NCBI RefSeq assembly: GCF_024700075.1
Contig: NZ_JAJONE010000001.1
Coordinates: 1,826,001 to 1,890,000 of the forward strand
DNA: 64,000 bases
DNA from: Hymenobacter sp. J193
GTDB taxonomy: Bacteria > Bacteroidota > Bacteroidia > Cytophagales > Hymenobacteraceae
Reading direction: 5' to 3'
A program made the translations under genes and the position numbers. Below the pieces are notes generated by a model. It was not told the origin of the DNA, did no database searches, and worked only from the letters and a program-made list of their open reading frames with translations. Position 1 is the first letter of the stretch; each line of letters begins with the position of its first letter. Below, in pieces: positions 8,286 through 16,682 of the stretch.

Positions 8286-9740
8286 GTGCATTTTATCTTA
8301 AAATATATTGGAGCCGCGCTGAGCTTGGCGGGACTTCTGCAAACAGCGCCTGCACTTGCCCAGAGTGTAAAGAAGGCGGCATTCAGCTACGTGCCCGAGC
8401 AAACCGACGACCGATACAACCAGCGGGTTCCGCGCAAAACGCTGTCCATACCCGGCACCACTGACTTTGTAGTGCTGGGACATAAGTCAGCTGCGGAGTA
8501 CACCGTTGAGCGGTATGATATAGAGCTAAAAAAGGTGTGGACGGCTACTATTCCCATAGCGGCGGGCGAAAGCATTGAAACATTTGCTGCCAGCGCCACA
8601 CAAGCCTTGGTGGTCGTTCATCATAAAGATGATGCCGCTCAGTACCTGGCTGTAACACCCATAGAGTTGAGCACCGGCCAGAAAGGGGCCGCTAAAAAGC
8701 TTATGGATGCCGCCCCCCGCGACCGGCGCCCCGGCATAGCCATTTCGCCCGATGGCAAACGCCTGCTGGCTTTCCGCTACCTCACCCGCGGGGTGCAGAT
8801 CCGCGCTATCAGCGCGACGCTCTACGATCAGCAGCTTGCCAAAATCAAGGACCGCACTTACGATTTCCATGACCTCGGGGACTTCTTTTCGCCCGCCGTG
8901 CACGTGGCCAACGACGGCACCCAGTACATAACGCTGGTGAGCGATGGAATGAAAAAAGTAGCCGTGCGCCGCTACCGCCTCGACTCCAACGATGTGCAGG
9001 TGATGGCCGTGGCCGTTGGTGGTACGTTCGGTGGCAAGGTGGTCAACGTGTTCGATACCAAGTTCACGATGCAGCCAAACGGCGTCATCTTTGGCGCGGC
9101 TATTTGCACGGAACGCGAAACCGGCCAGTACTACAGCCTTAAGCTCATCAAGTTCGACCCCACCCAGGGCGGCGACCTAAAGTTCGCCCCTGAGTTCCGC
9201 TTCACGCCCGAATACCTAGCTGAGGTAAACAAGGCCAGCCAAACCAGCGCCAAGCGCCTCGAGGACGTGTACCTGTCGGACATCGTCTTCACCCCCGATA
9301 GTGCCCTGGTGGTAATGGCCGAGAAGAAGTACGAAGAAGGCGGCGACAACTCCCCCACCCACGCCCGTGAGTTGCACCTGTTTGGCTACAACCAGTTCCA
9401 GACGCCCACCTGGCACAGCATCATCGCCAAGGACCAAGTTGCGTCACCCGCCGAGGGTTTCGCCGGCATTGGCTACCGCGTGGCTGTTTTCGGAAATGAG
9501 CTGCAGATTGTTACGCAGGAGAAGCTCAAGAACAAGTCGGATCTATACCTACGCCGCGTGAATGCCCGCACTGGAGTGGTTACGGAGCCCAAGAAGCTTG
9601 GACTCAACGTGGCTTCCGACCAAAGCCTGGCTTACGTGAAGGACTTTACCACTTGGCTCGATGCCAAAACTATCATCGGGGTAAGCCGCCCCAACAAGAA
9701 AAGCGCCGCGCTGATGCTGAATAAGATTGTAGTAAAGTAA
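8286..9740 (+). CDS. Secreted protein of unknown function, possible beta-propeller
   Basis: 484 residues starting at a GTG. It has a signal peptide (hydrophobic stretch followed by PALAQS, cleavage near residue 25). The body is a series of short beta-rich segments with Asp/Gly turns such as GIAISPDGKRLLAF and DIVFTPDSALVVMAEKK, which resemble propeller blades of WD40- or TolB-like type, but no clear catalytic motif is visible. Probably periplasmic or surface exposed. It stands alone between its own promoter and the terminator at 9792-9839. Confidence 0.75.
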   Translation: MHFILKYIGAALSLAGLLQTAPALAQSVKKAAFSYVPEQTDDRYNQRVPRKTLSIPGTTDFVVLGHKSAAEYTVERYDIELKKVWTATIPIAAGESIETFAASATQALVVVHHKDDAAQYLAVTPIELSTGQKGAAKKLMDAAPRDRRPGIAISPDGKRLLAFRYLTRGVQIRAISATLYDQQLAKIKDRTYDFHDLGDFFSPAVHVANDGTQYITLVSDGMKKVAVRRYRLDSNDVQVMAVAVGGTFGGKVVNVFDTKFTMQPNGVIFGAAICTERETGQYYSLKLIKFDPTQGGDLKFAPEFRFTPEYLAEVNKASQTSAKRLEDVYLSDIVFTPDSALVVMAEKKYEEGGDNSPTHARELHLFGYNQFQTPTWHSIIAKDQVASPAEGFAGIGYRVAVFGNELQIVTQEKLKNKSDLYLRRVNARTGVVTEPKKLGLNVASDQSLAYVKDFTTWLDAKTIIGVSRPNKKSAALMLNKIVVK

Positions 9741-9886
9741 ACCACAGATTCTACGGATTTTGTGACTGGAGCAATCAGTGCTTTACAGCTATTGACCAAC
9801 AAAAAAGCCTCGCACACTGCGAGGCTTTTTTGTTGGTCAGCTAATCGGCTGCATAATACGTGGAATCCGAAAGAATCCGTGGGTTA
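9738..9886. repeat. Inverted-repeat element K enclosing a terminator
   Basis: Left arm 9738-9764 and right arm 9859-9886 match in inverted orientation at about 20 of 27 positions and both contain GGATT twice about 9-10 nt apart. Each arm begins with the TAA stop codon of the convergent gene on its side (9738-9740 and 9886-9884). The terminator hairpin sits in the middle. Confidence 0.65.
9792..9839. terminator. Bidirectional terminator between convergent genes
   Basis: A very long stem, TTGACCAACAAAAAAGCC with its complement GGCTTTTTTGTTGGTCAG, closed by CTCGC/GCGAG around a short loop. The A/T runs make it active on both strands. Confidence 0.9.
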
Positions 9887-11671
9887 GTACACGTACTCAT
9901 TGGCGGCAATCAGCTTGTCGGCAATGCGCCGGCGGGCTTCCTTGGCGTTGTAGAGGTCGGCTTTGGTGAAGCGCTTCAGGCCCATAGCCAGCAGGCGCTG
10001 CTCGTCGCCCTCAGTCATGGTGCCAATGGCGTCTTTGCCGAACTTGTTTACCTGATCTACAGTATCGTAGAGGTACACGCGGGCAATGTCAATCTGCGTT
10101 GAAACGGCTTCCTCGCCTTTAGCGGCAGCTTCCTTCTCCACGCGCAGCAGGGTGCTTTCGGCGGTGTACACCTTGATGGCCATGTCGGCAATGTTCATCA
10201 GTACTTCCTGCTCTTTAGCCAGGGAACTCATGTACTTCTGCACGGCCGTACCGGCTACCATCAGGATAGCCTTCTTCAGCTTGGCAATGGTTTTCTTTTC
10301 GGCGGCAAACAATCCAGTTTCTTCTTCCAGGTTGAAGTCCGGAATGGCCATCAGCTCCTGCTGTACCGCCTGGGCCGGGCCCATCAGGTCCAGTTCGCCC
10401 TTCATAGCCTTCTTCAGGATCATGTCGACGGCCAGCATGCGGTTGATTTCGTTGGTGCCTTCGAAGATGCGGTTGATGCGCGAATCCCGGTAAGCACGGT
10501 CCATTGGGTAATCGGCCGAGAAGCCGTAGCCCCCGTAAATCTGCACGCCTTCATCCACCACGTAGTCGAGCACTTCCGAGCCTTCTACTTTCAGGATGGC
10601 GCACTCCACGGCAAACTCGCGGGCGGCTCCCAGCAGGGCTTCGTTGTGGCTCTGGCCTTTGCTGAGCAGTTCCTGCTCCATGCGGAAGATGTCCATGCCG
10701 GCGCGGTAAATAGCCGATTCCACGGCGTAGATGCGCACGGCCTGCTGGGCCAGCTTGTATTTGATAGCGCCAAACTTGCTGATGGGTAGCTTGAACTGCA
10801 CCCGCTCGTTGGCGTACTTCACGCTCAGCGTGGCAGCCATCTTAGTAGCACCCAGGCAAGCGGCAGCCAGCTTGATACGGCCTATGTTCAGGATGTTGAA
10901 GGCAATGAGGTGGCCCTTGCCAATCTCGCCCAGCACTGCCGACTTCGGCACTTTCACGTCGGACAGGAACACCTGGCGCGTGGAGGAGCCCTTGATGCCC
11001 ATCTTGTGCTCCTCGTTGCCGAGGCTCAGGCCGGGCGTGTTTTTCTCCACGATGAAGCCGGTGAACTTGTCACCATCCACTTGGGCAAACACGATGAACA
11101 CGTCGGCGAAGCCGCCGTTCGTAATCCACATTTTCTGGCCGTTGAGCACGTAATGCTCGCCGTCTTCGGTGGGCATAGCTTTGGTCTTGGCGCCCAGGGC
11201 GTCGGAGCCGGATCCGGGTTCGGTGAGGCAGTAAGCACCCATCAGCTGGCCGTTGGTAAGGCCGGGCAAGTACTTGCCTTTCTGCTCCTCGTTGCCGAAG
11301 TACAGAATAGGCAGCATGGCAATGCCCGTGTGGGCCGCAAAAGCTACCGGGAACGAGTGCCCGCCACCCACACCCTCCGTCACACGCAGTGAGGTCGGGA
11401 AGTCCATATCCAGCCCGCCGTACTGCTCCGGGATGCTCACGCCAAACAAACCCAGCTCGCCGGCCTTTTCCATCAGGCCACGCATGAGGCCTTCCTCGTG
11501 GTTATCAAGGCGGTCCAGCAGGGGCATCACTTCTTTATCCACGAAGTCCAGAGCGGTCTGGTGCATCATGTTCTGCTCCTCCGAAAAATCGGCGGGCGTG
11601 AATACGTCCTGGGCGTCGGTTTCCTTGATGATAAACTCGCCGCCTTTCACAAGTTGATTGGTTACTTCCAT
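9884..11671 (-). CDS. Acyl-CoA dehydrogenase
   Basis: FAD enzyme for the first step of fatty-acid beta-oxidation. 595 residues, the long form usual in Bacteroidota. The N-terminal helical domain and middle domain show GGLDMDFPTSLRVTEG, YCLTEPGSGSDA and MWITNGGFADVFIVF. The catalytic Glu region is INRIFEGTNEINR, preceded by YGGYGFSADYPMDRAYRD. A C-terminal extension of about 160 residues follows, as in the long subfamily. Transcribed with its own promoter region, which carries a 24-nt motif shared with the marR promoter (11783-11806). A terminator separates it from the thiolase gene. Confidence 0.94.
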   Translation of the reverse strand: MEVTNQLVKGGEFIIKETDAQDVFTPADFSEEQNMMHQTALDFVDKEVMPLLDRLDNHEEGLMRGLMEKAGELGLFGVSIPEQYGGLDMDFPTSLRVTEGVGGGHSFPVAFAAHTGIAMLPILYFGNEEQKGKYLPGLTNGQLMGAYCLTEPGSGSDALGAKTKAMPTEDGEHYVLNGQKMWITNGGFADVFIVFAQVDGDKFTGFIVEKNTPGLSLGNEEHKMGIKGSSTRQVFLSDVKVPKSAVLGEIGKGHLIAFNILNIGRIKLAAACLGATKMAATLSVKYANERVQFKLPISKFGAIKYKLAQQAVRIYAVESAIYRAGMDIFRMEQELLSKGQSHNEALLGAAREFAVECAILKVEGSEVLDYVVDEGVQIYGGYGFSADYPMDRAYRDSRINRIFEGTNEINRMLAVDMILKKAMKGELDLMGPAQAVQQELMAIPDFNLEEETGLFAAEKKTIAKLKKAILMVAGTAVQKYMSSLAKEQEVLMNIADMAIKVYTAESTLLRVEKEAAAKGEEAVSTQIDIARVYLYDTVDQVNKFGKDAIGTMTEGDEQRLLAMGLKRFTKADLYNAKEARRRIADKLIAANEYVY

Positions 11672-11782
11672 GACCGGGTGAGGTGAAATTGAGTGGGAAA
11701 TAATGAAGTCAAAAAGAAGAAAACTACTCGGCTTACCTACTATTTACCGGCAAGCAAGCCCTGTTGTTTTGTCGTACCGAAA

Positions 11783-11806
11783 GATACAAAAATTTGTTAT
11801 GCTTGC
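11783..11806 (-). promoter_or_regulatory. Putative operator shared with the marR promoter
   Basis: This 24-nt block matches 16581-16604 at 21 of 24 positions (core TTGTTATGCTTGC on the plus strand). On the minus strand it runs straight into TATCTTTC, which aligns with TATGTTTA at the marR gene and looks like the -7 box. Its place between -33 and -7 suits a repressor site; the MarR protein encoded at 16076-16555 is the obvious candidate. Confidence 0.6.
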
Positions 11807-11816
11807 CGACTACTTC

Positions 11817-11859
11817 CAGAAAAGAAAACCTCGAATGGATCGAGGTTTTCTTTTCTGGA
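11817..11859. terminator. Bidirectional terminator after the thiolase gene
   Basis: Stem CCAGAAAAGAAAACCTCG with its complement around the loop AATGGAT; the A-rich and T-rich flanks allow function on either strand. On the minus strand it ends the thiolase transcript before the acyl-CoA dehydrogenase promoter. Confidence 0.85.
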
Positions 11860-11865
11860 AATGCC

Positions 11866-13044
11866 TTATTTAAGCAGCTCGTAGATGCCGGCTACGCCTT
11901 GGCCGCCACCTACGCAGGCGGTTACCATGCCGTACTTCTGGCCCCGGGCGCGCAGCTCATGGAAAAGCTGAATGCTAAGCTTGGCGCCGGAGCAGCCCAG
12001 TGGGTGACCAAGGGCAATGGCGCCGCCGTTCACGTTAAGCTTGCTTTCATCAATGCCCAGCTCGCGCACTACCGCAATTGACTGGGAAGCAAAGGCTTCG
12101 TTTAGCTCGAACAGGTCGATATCCTGGAGCTTCATGCCAGCCTGCTTCAGGGCCTTTGGTACGGCCTTGATGGGGCCCATGCCCATGATGCGCGGGTCGA
12201 TGCCTTCAGTGGCGTAGGTGACCATGCGAGCAATAGGCTCCAGGTTCAGCTCCTTCACCATGCGCTCCGACATGACGATGACGAAAGCCGCCCCGTCGGA
12301 AGTCTGGGAAGAGTTGCCGGCCGTAACGGAACCATTGGCAGCAAATACCGGCTTCAGGCGGGCCAGGGCTTCTACTGAGGTATCAGCACGGGGGCCTTCG
12401 TCAGTATCTACCACAAAGGAGCGGGTTTTCTTTTTGCCGTTGGCCTGGTCGAGGTAGGTTTCCTCCACCGTTACGGGTACAATCTGCTCCTTGAACTTGC
12501 CTTCCTGAATAGCCTTAATGGCCTTCTGGTGCGAGTTATAGGAGAACTGATCCTGCTCTTCGCGGCTGATTTTGTAGTCCTGAGCTACAGCTTCGGCGGT
12601 GAGGCCCATGCCGAGGTAGTAGTCGGGGTGCTGCTGGGCCAGCTTGTAGTTAGGCACGGTTTTCCAGCCCACGGTGGGCACCAGGCTCATGCTCTCGGTA
12701 CCGCCAGCCACGATGCAGTCGGCCATACCGGCGGCAATTTTGCCAGCGGCCATGGCAATGGTTTCTACGCCGGAGCCGCAATAGCGGTTCACGATAAGGC
12801 CCGACACGTTCATGGGCAGCGCCAGCAGCGAAATCAGGCGGCCCATTTGCAGGCCCTGTTCGGCTTCCGGCACAGCATTGCCCACAATCACGTCGTCGAT
12901 GCGGGTGGGGTCGAGAGCAGGCACCGAGGCTACCAGGTGCTTGATGACGTCGGCGGCGAGGTCATCGGGGCGGGTGAAGCGAAAACCACCACGGTTGGCC
13001 TTACCAACGGCCGTGCGGTAACCAGCTACGATATATGCGTTCAT
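11866..13044 (-). CDS. fadA: Acetyl-CoA C-acyltransferase (3-ketoacyl-CoA thiolase)
   Basis: Last step of beta-oxidation: cleaves 3-ketoacyl-CoA with CoA to give acetyl-CoA. 392 residues, the standard length. The nucleophile Cys is in VNRYCGSGVET (about residue 89), the catalytic His in LGHPLGCSGAK (about 347) and the second Cys in TACVGGGQGV (about 378). It follows the FadB-like gene on the minus strand, so the two would form the usual fadBA pair. Here, however, the whole intergenic space is filled by the heptad-armed element that carries the four-helix-bundle gene. The ATG at 13044 is only 4 nt from the element's outer end. Confidence 0.95.
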   Translation of the reverse strand: MNAYIVAGYRTAVGKANRGGFRFTRPDDLAADVIKHLVASVPALDPTRIDDVIVGNAVPEAEQGLQMGRLISLLALPMNVSGLIVNRYCGSGVETIAMAAGKIAAGMADCIVAGGTESMSLVPTVGWKTVPNYKLAQQHPDYYLGMGLTAEAVAQDYKISREEQDQFSYNSHQKAIKAIQEGKFKEQIVPVTVEETYLDQANGKKKTRSFVVDTDEGPRADTSVEALARLKPVFAANGSVTAGNSSQTSDGAAFVIVMSERMVKELNLEPIARMVTYATEGIDPRIMGMGPIKAVPKALKQAGMKLQDIDLFELNEAFASQSIAVVRELGIDESKLNVNGGAIALGHPLGCSGAKLSIQLFHELRARGQKYGMVTACVGGGQGVAGIYELLK

Positions 13045-13048
13045 GATT

Positions 13049-13502
13049 TTAGAAGTTAGAGGTGAGAACTTAGAGCTTAGACTCTATTGGTTAGTTCTCA
13101 GGTTGAAGACTTTTTTGAAAGCCGTAGAGCATCTTTTGTAGTTCCACTAACTCACTTACTGCAGCTTTCAGTCGAATTTCATCCAGGTAGCCAAAATCGG
13201 CGGCTAGTAGAAACTGCGTCTCTAACTCGTAAGCCGAACCGGTGACAATTGAGAGAAACTGACTGAAATCCTTCGCCGAGCCGCGTCCTGCTCCTTCAGC
13301 AATGTTGGAAGGAATAGAAACAGCTGCCCGACGCATCTGCGACGTTAGCCCAAACCGTTCGTCGGGCGGAAACGTGGCGCAGCATTGGTAAGTGAGCTTG
13401 GTAATCAGCATCGCCTTCTGCCAGATTTTTAAATCCCGAAACCGATGCCGACTTATCATACAGAACAACTCTAAGTTCTAAGCTCTCAATTCTCAGTTCT
13501 AA
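13049..13502. mobile_element. Heptad-armed element A carrying a four-helix-bundle gene
   Basis: Left arm 13049-13083 and right arm 13468-13502 are each exactly five tandem 7-nt units of the pattern T-T/G-A-G-A-A/G-N (for example TTAGAAC, TTAGAGC), in opposite orientation. The enclosed sequence is almost only the gene at 13091-13459. The element fills the entire space between the FadB-like stop (a TAG inside the outermost right unit) and the thiolase start. No transposase, target duplication or recognised insertion sequence is visible. Calling it mobile is an inference from its boundaries and from similar gene-less elements nearby. Confidence 0.6.
13091..13459 (-). CDS. Four-helix-bundle protein (23S rRNA intervening-sequence family)
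   Basis: A protein of about 122 residues of the family named after ORFs found in 23S rRNA intervening sequences, related in fold to the Avd accessory protein of diversity-generating retroelements. Diagnostic stretches are FRDLKIWQKAM at the start, TSQMRRAAVSIPSNIAEGAG in the middle and SAYELETQFLLAADFGYL after it. The ATG at 13459 is preferred to a TTG 9 nt upstream. The gene lies inside inverted heptad arms and interrupts the fadB-fadA pair, with the same orientation as the operon. There is no rRNA gene in the window. Function is unknown; nucleic-acid binding is suspected for relatives. Confidence 0.9.
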   Translation of the reverse strand: MISRHRFRDLKIWQKAMLITKLTYQCCATFPPDERFGLTSQMRRAAVSIPSNIAEGAGRGSAKDFSQFLSIVTGSAYELETQFLLAADFGYLDEIRLKAAVSELVELQKMLYGFQKSLQPEN

Positions 13503-15908
13503 TTACGAAGCGGTTTGCCCGTGGTAAGAATAGACTGAATCCGCTCCAGCGTTTTCCGTTCGCCGGTGAGGGAGAGGAAGGCTTCGCGCTCCAGGTCCAG
13601 CAAGTACTGCTCCGATACTTCGGTGGGGCTGCTCAGGTCGCCGCCGCACATGATGTAGGCCAGCTTGTTGGCAATCTTCACGTCGTGGTCGGAGATGTAG
13701 CGGCCTTCTTTCATGGCATGTACGCCCGTCATGAACATACCAAGCGCGCCTTTGCCGTGTACTTTGATGTTAGTTTTCTGCACGGGCATAGTATAGCCAT
13801 CTTCGGCCAGCTCAATGGCCGCAGCTTTGGCCTGCGCCAGCACACGGTTGGAATTCACCACCAGCTTCGTCGCCGCGGCGCAGGAAGCCCAAGTCGAAAG
13901 CTTCGTGGGCCGAAGTGGATACCTTGGCCATGGAAATGGTCATGAAGGTGTTGCGGAGCAGGTTGTACTCCGGCTCGCCTTCCTCGTACTTGGCGGCCGT
14001 GCGCAACGTCATTTCCTTGGAGCCGCCGCCACCCGGAATCAGGCCCACGCCGAATTCCACGAGGCCCATATAGGTTTCAGCGGCTGCTACCACCCGGTCG
14101 CAGTGCAGGTTCAGCTCGCAGCCGCCGCCCAGGGCCAGGCCGTGAGGAGCGCCTACCACCGGAATGCTGCTGTAGCGCATCCGCATCATGGCTTGCTGGA
14201 ACTGGGCAATCATCAGGTTCAGCTCGTCGTATTCCTGATCCAGTGCGAACATGTACACCAGGCCCAGGTTGGCCCCGGCCGAGAAGTTAGGCGCGTCGTT
14301 GCCGACTACCAGACCGCGGAAGTCCTTTTCGGCCAGCTCCACGCCCTTCAGCAAACCCTGGATAACGTCGGAACCCAGCGCGTTCATCTTCGAGTGGAAC
14401 TCCACGTTCAGAATCCCGTCGCCCATATCGAGCACCGAGGCCCCGGCGTTTTTCCACAGCACTTTGCCCGTGGCGCGCAGGTTGTCGAGAATAATGAAGT
14501 TCTCAACGCCCGGAATGGCCTTGTAGCTCTTCGACTCGATGTCATAGAACTGCTTTACGCCCTGCTCGCTCACCTTATAGAAGGCAGCGTTGCCGGCAGC
14601 CAGCATTTCCTCCACCCAGGGAGCAACGGTTTTGCCTTCGGCCTGCGCCAGCTCCAGACCTTTCTGCACGCCCAGGGCATCCCAGGTTTCGAACGGGCCC
14701 ATGTCCCAGCCAAAGCCGGCGCGCAGGGCATCGTCAATCTTGTAGAGCGAGTCGGTTATTTCCGGAATCCGGTTGCTCACATAGGCAAACAGGCCCGCGA
14801 AGGTTTTGCGGTAGAAGTCCCCGGCCTTGTCTTTGCCGGCAGCCAGCACTTTGAAGCGGTCTGCTAGCTTCTCAATGGGCTTGGTAGCTTCCAACGTGGC
14901 AAACTTCACCTTGGCGCCGGGCTTGTACTCCAGCGTATTCAGGTCAAGGGCCTGAATTTCCGACTTGCCGCCTTCGCCTTTCACCTTTTTGTAGAAGCCC
15001 TGGCCGGTTTTGTCGCCCAGCCACTTGTTTTCGGCCATTTTCTTGATGAAGTCCGGCAGCTGGAATACCGCTTTGGCTTCATCGTTTGGCAGATTCTGGG
15101 CCAGACCGTTGGCCACGTTGATCATCGTATCCAGACCTACCACGTCGGAAGTCCGGAACGTGGCCGACTTGGCGTGGCCGATAACCGGACCAGTGAGCTT
15201 GTCTACTTCCTCCACCGTGAGGCCGAGCTGGCTCATCACCTGCACCACGTCCATGATGGCGAAAACGCCCACGCGGTTGGCAATGAAAGCAGGCGTGTCT
15301 TTGGCCAGCACGGTGGTTTTGCCCAGGTACAGGTCGCCGTAGTGCATCAGGAAATCTACCACCGACTGGTCCGTGTCCGGGGTCGGGATGATTTCGAGCA
15401 GCTTGAGGTAGCGCGGCGGGTTGAAGAAGTGGGTGCCGCAGAAATGCTTTTTGAAGTCGTCGGAGCGGCCTTCCGTCATCATGTGAATCGGGATGCCGCT
15501 GGTGTTCGAGGTGATGAGCGTGCCGGGCTTGCGGAACTGTTCCACGCGCTCAAACAGGCTCTTTTTGATATCGAGGCGCTCTACCACTACCTCAATCGTC
15601 CAGTCGCAGCCGGCAATATCCTTAAGGTTGTCGTCGAAGTTGCCGGTTTTGATGCGGCTGGCGTCGGCCTTGCGGTACAGCGGTGAGGGGTTAGCCGCTA
15701 CGGCTGCCTGCAACGAGCTGTTCACGATGCGGTTTTTCACCGCCGGATTGTCCAGCTTCAGACCTTTGGCTTCTTCGGCGGGCAGCAGCTCCTTGGGCGC
15801 GATGTCGAGCAGCAGCACCTGCACTCCGATGTTGGCGAAGTGGCACGCAATGCGCGAGCCCATCACCCCGGAGCCTAATACAGCTACTTTTTTGATGGTA
15901 CGATTCAT
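13499..15908 (-). pseudogene. fadB: 3-hydroxyacyl-CoA dehydrogenase / enoyl-CoA hydratase fusion, frameshifted
   Basis: Bifunctional beta-oxidation enzyme of about 800 residues. The N-terminal NAD-binding domain starts MNRTIKKVAVLGSGVMGSRIA, followed by the 3-hydroxyacyl-CoA dehydrogenase domains (GTHFFNPPRYLKLLEIIP) and then a crotonase domain (GANLGLVYMF, ALGGGCELNLHCDRVVAA, GLIPGGGGSKEMTL). The frame breaks near 13864. Removing one base of the GAAGCTGG stretch restores DEVVVNSNRVLAQAKAAAIE and joins the two parts, the second ending at 13499. Both sides of the break are well conserved, so a sequencing error is more likely than real decay. The stop codon TAG lies inside the first unit of the adjacent repeat arm. 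Confidence 0.88.
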
Positions 15909-15940
15909 TCTTGGAGAGGAATGAGGTGGGTGAGAAATGA

Positions 15941-15992
15941 GTTAGTTGGTTGTCGGTCGACAGCTTCGGCGGCTGTCGGCTTTCGGTTAAAC
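15941..15992 (+). repeat. Solo 7-nt-periodic repeat arm with a hairpin
   Basis: Units resembling GTTGTCG, GCTGTCG and GCTTTCG recur, and GACAGC (15959-15964) pairs with GCTGTC (15972-15977). It resembles one arm of the element at 27296-27456 but no partner arm is seen. It lies upstream of the FadB-like gene in its probable leader. Confidence 0.4.
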
Positions 15993-16075
15993 TATTCGTC
16001 ATGCCTACTTTATGGAAGCATGAAGGCACTGCAAAGGTTTGCGGGCAGCCTAGCGCCACCCCGAAACTGACGCCG

Positions 16076-16555
16076 CTAGGCGGCGGAAGATTCGGAGCGC
16101 AGGGGCTTCAGCGTGAAGTCGTCGTAGAGGGCTTTGCTTTCAATCATGCCGGTAATCTGCCCGACAACTTTGAAGAACACGTTCAGCTCATTCTGCGGGA
16201 TTTTCTCGCGCACCTTCAGGTTGAAGTGGCGCACCGTCTGGCGGGAAATTTCCTTGCCGCGCAGGCCTTCCTCGGTCAGGAAGATGCGCACCGAGCGTTT
16301 GTCCTGGGCATCGGCTTGCTTATAGATCAGGCCTTTTTCCTCCATGCTGCGCAGGATGCGGGTCAGGGAGCGGGTTTCGAGGCCCAGCAACGGGGCTATT
16401 TTGGTGGCTGGCGTCCCGTTTTCCTGGTCGATGTTCAGCAGCACGAAACCAATGCTGGTGGTGATGTCGTGCTTGGCAGCCTGCGTATTGTACATGCGCG
16501 AAATGGCGTGCCAGGCAACTTTGATGTTATAATCGACGGTTTCTTCGGGGGTCAT
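16076..16555 (-). CDS. MarR-family transcriptional regulator
   Basis: A winged-helix regulator of about 159 residues. The DNA-binding part reads GTPATKIAPLLGLETRSLTRILRSM followed by the wing QADAQDKRSVRIFLTEEG. The N-terminal helix and C-terminal helix for dimerisation are present. The start at 16555 is preferred over 16570. The gene lies within the fatty-acid block, between the acyl-CoA ligase and the FadB-like gene, and its promoter shares a 24-nt motif with that of the acyl-CoA dehydrogenase. The simplest reading is a fatty-acid- or acyl-CoA-responsive repressor that also controls itself. Confidence 0.9.
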   Translation of the reverse strand: MTPEETVDYNIKVAWHAISRMYNTQAAKHDITTSIGFVLLNIDQENGTPATKIAPLLGLETRSLTRILRSMEEKGLIYKQADAQDKRSVRIFLTEEGLRGKEISRQTVRHFNLKVREKIPQNELNVFFKVVGQITGMIESKALYDDFTLKPLRSESSAA

Positions 16556-16580
16556 AGGATGGAAAGGCAAGTCCGGTAAA

Positions 16581-16604
16581 CATACGAAAATATGTTATGC
16601 TTGC
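16581..16604 (-). promoter_or_regulatory. Putative MarR operator and promoter of marR
   Basis: The plus strand contains AACATACGAAAATATGTT-like symmetry and, overlapping it, the near-perfect palindrome TATGCTTGCATA. The block is 21 of 24 identical to 11783-11806. On the minus strand TATGTTTA just downstream fits a -7 box. Confidence 0.6.
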
Positions 16605-16646
16605 ATACTAAGTTTCCCGAAAAAAGTTTTGGCATTCCCATCGAAG

Positions 16647-16676
16647 CGGCCCCGTAGCGCTGGCTACAGGGCCGCT
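16647..16676 (-). terminator. Hairpin downstream of acyl-CoA ligase
   Basis: GCGGCCC and TAGC pair with GCTA and GGGCCGC around a small loop, 7 nt past the ligase stop codon. Only a distant T-rich stretch follows, so efficiency is uncertain. Confidence 0.55.
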
Positions 16677-16682
16677 CTGGAT

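Noticed and set aside
7988..8464. 158-codon open frame on the plus strand
   Set aside because: It overlaps the better-supported secreted protein gene, has no family features and covers the promoter region.
13091..13459. Intervening sequence inside a 23S rRNA gene
   Set aside because: Flanking genes are fadB-like and fadA; no rRNA sequence is present on either side.
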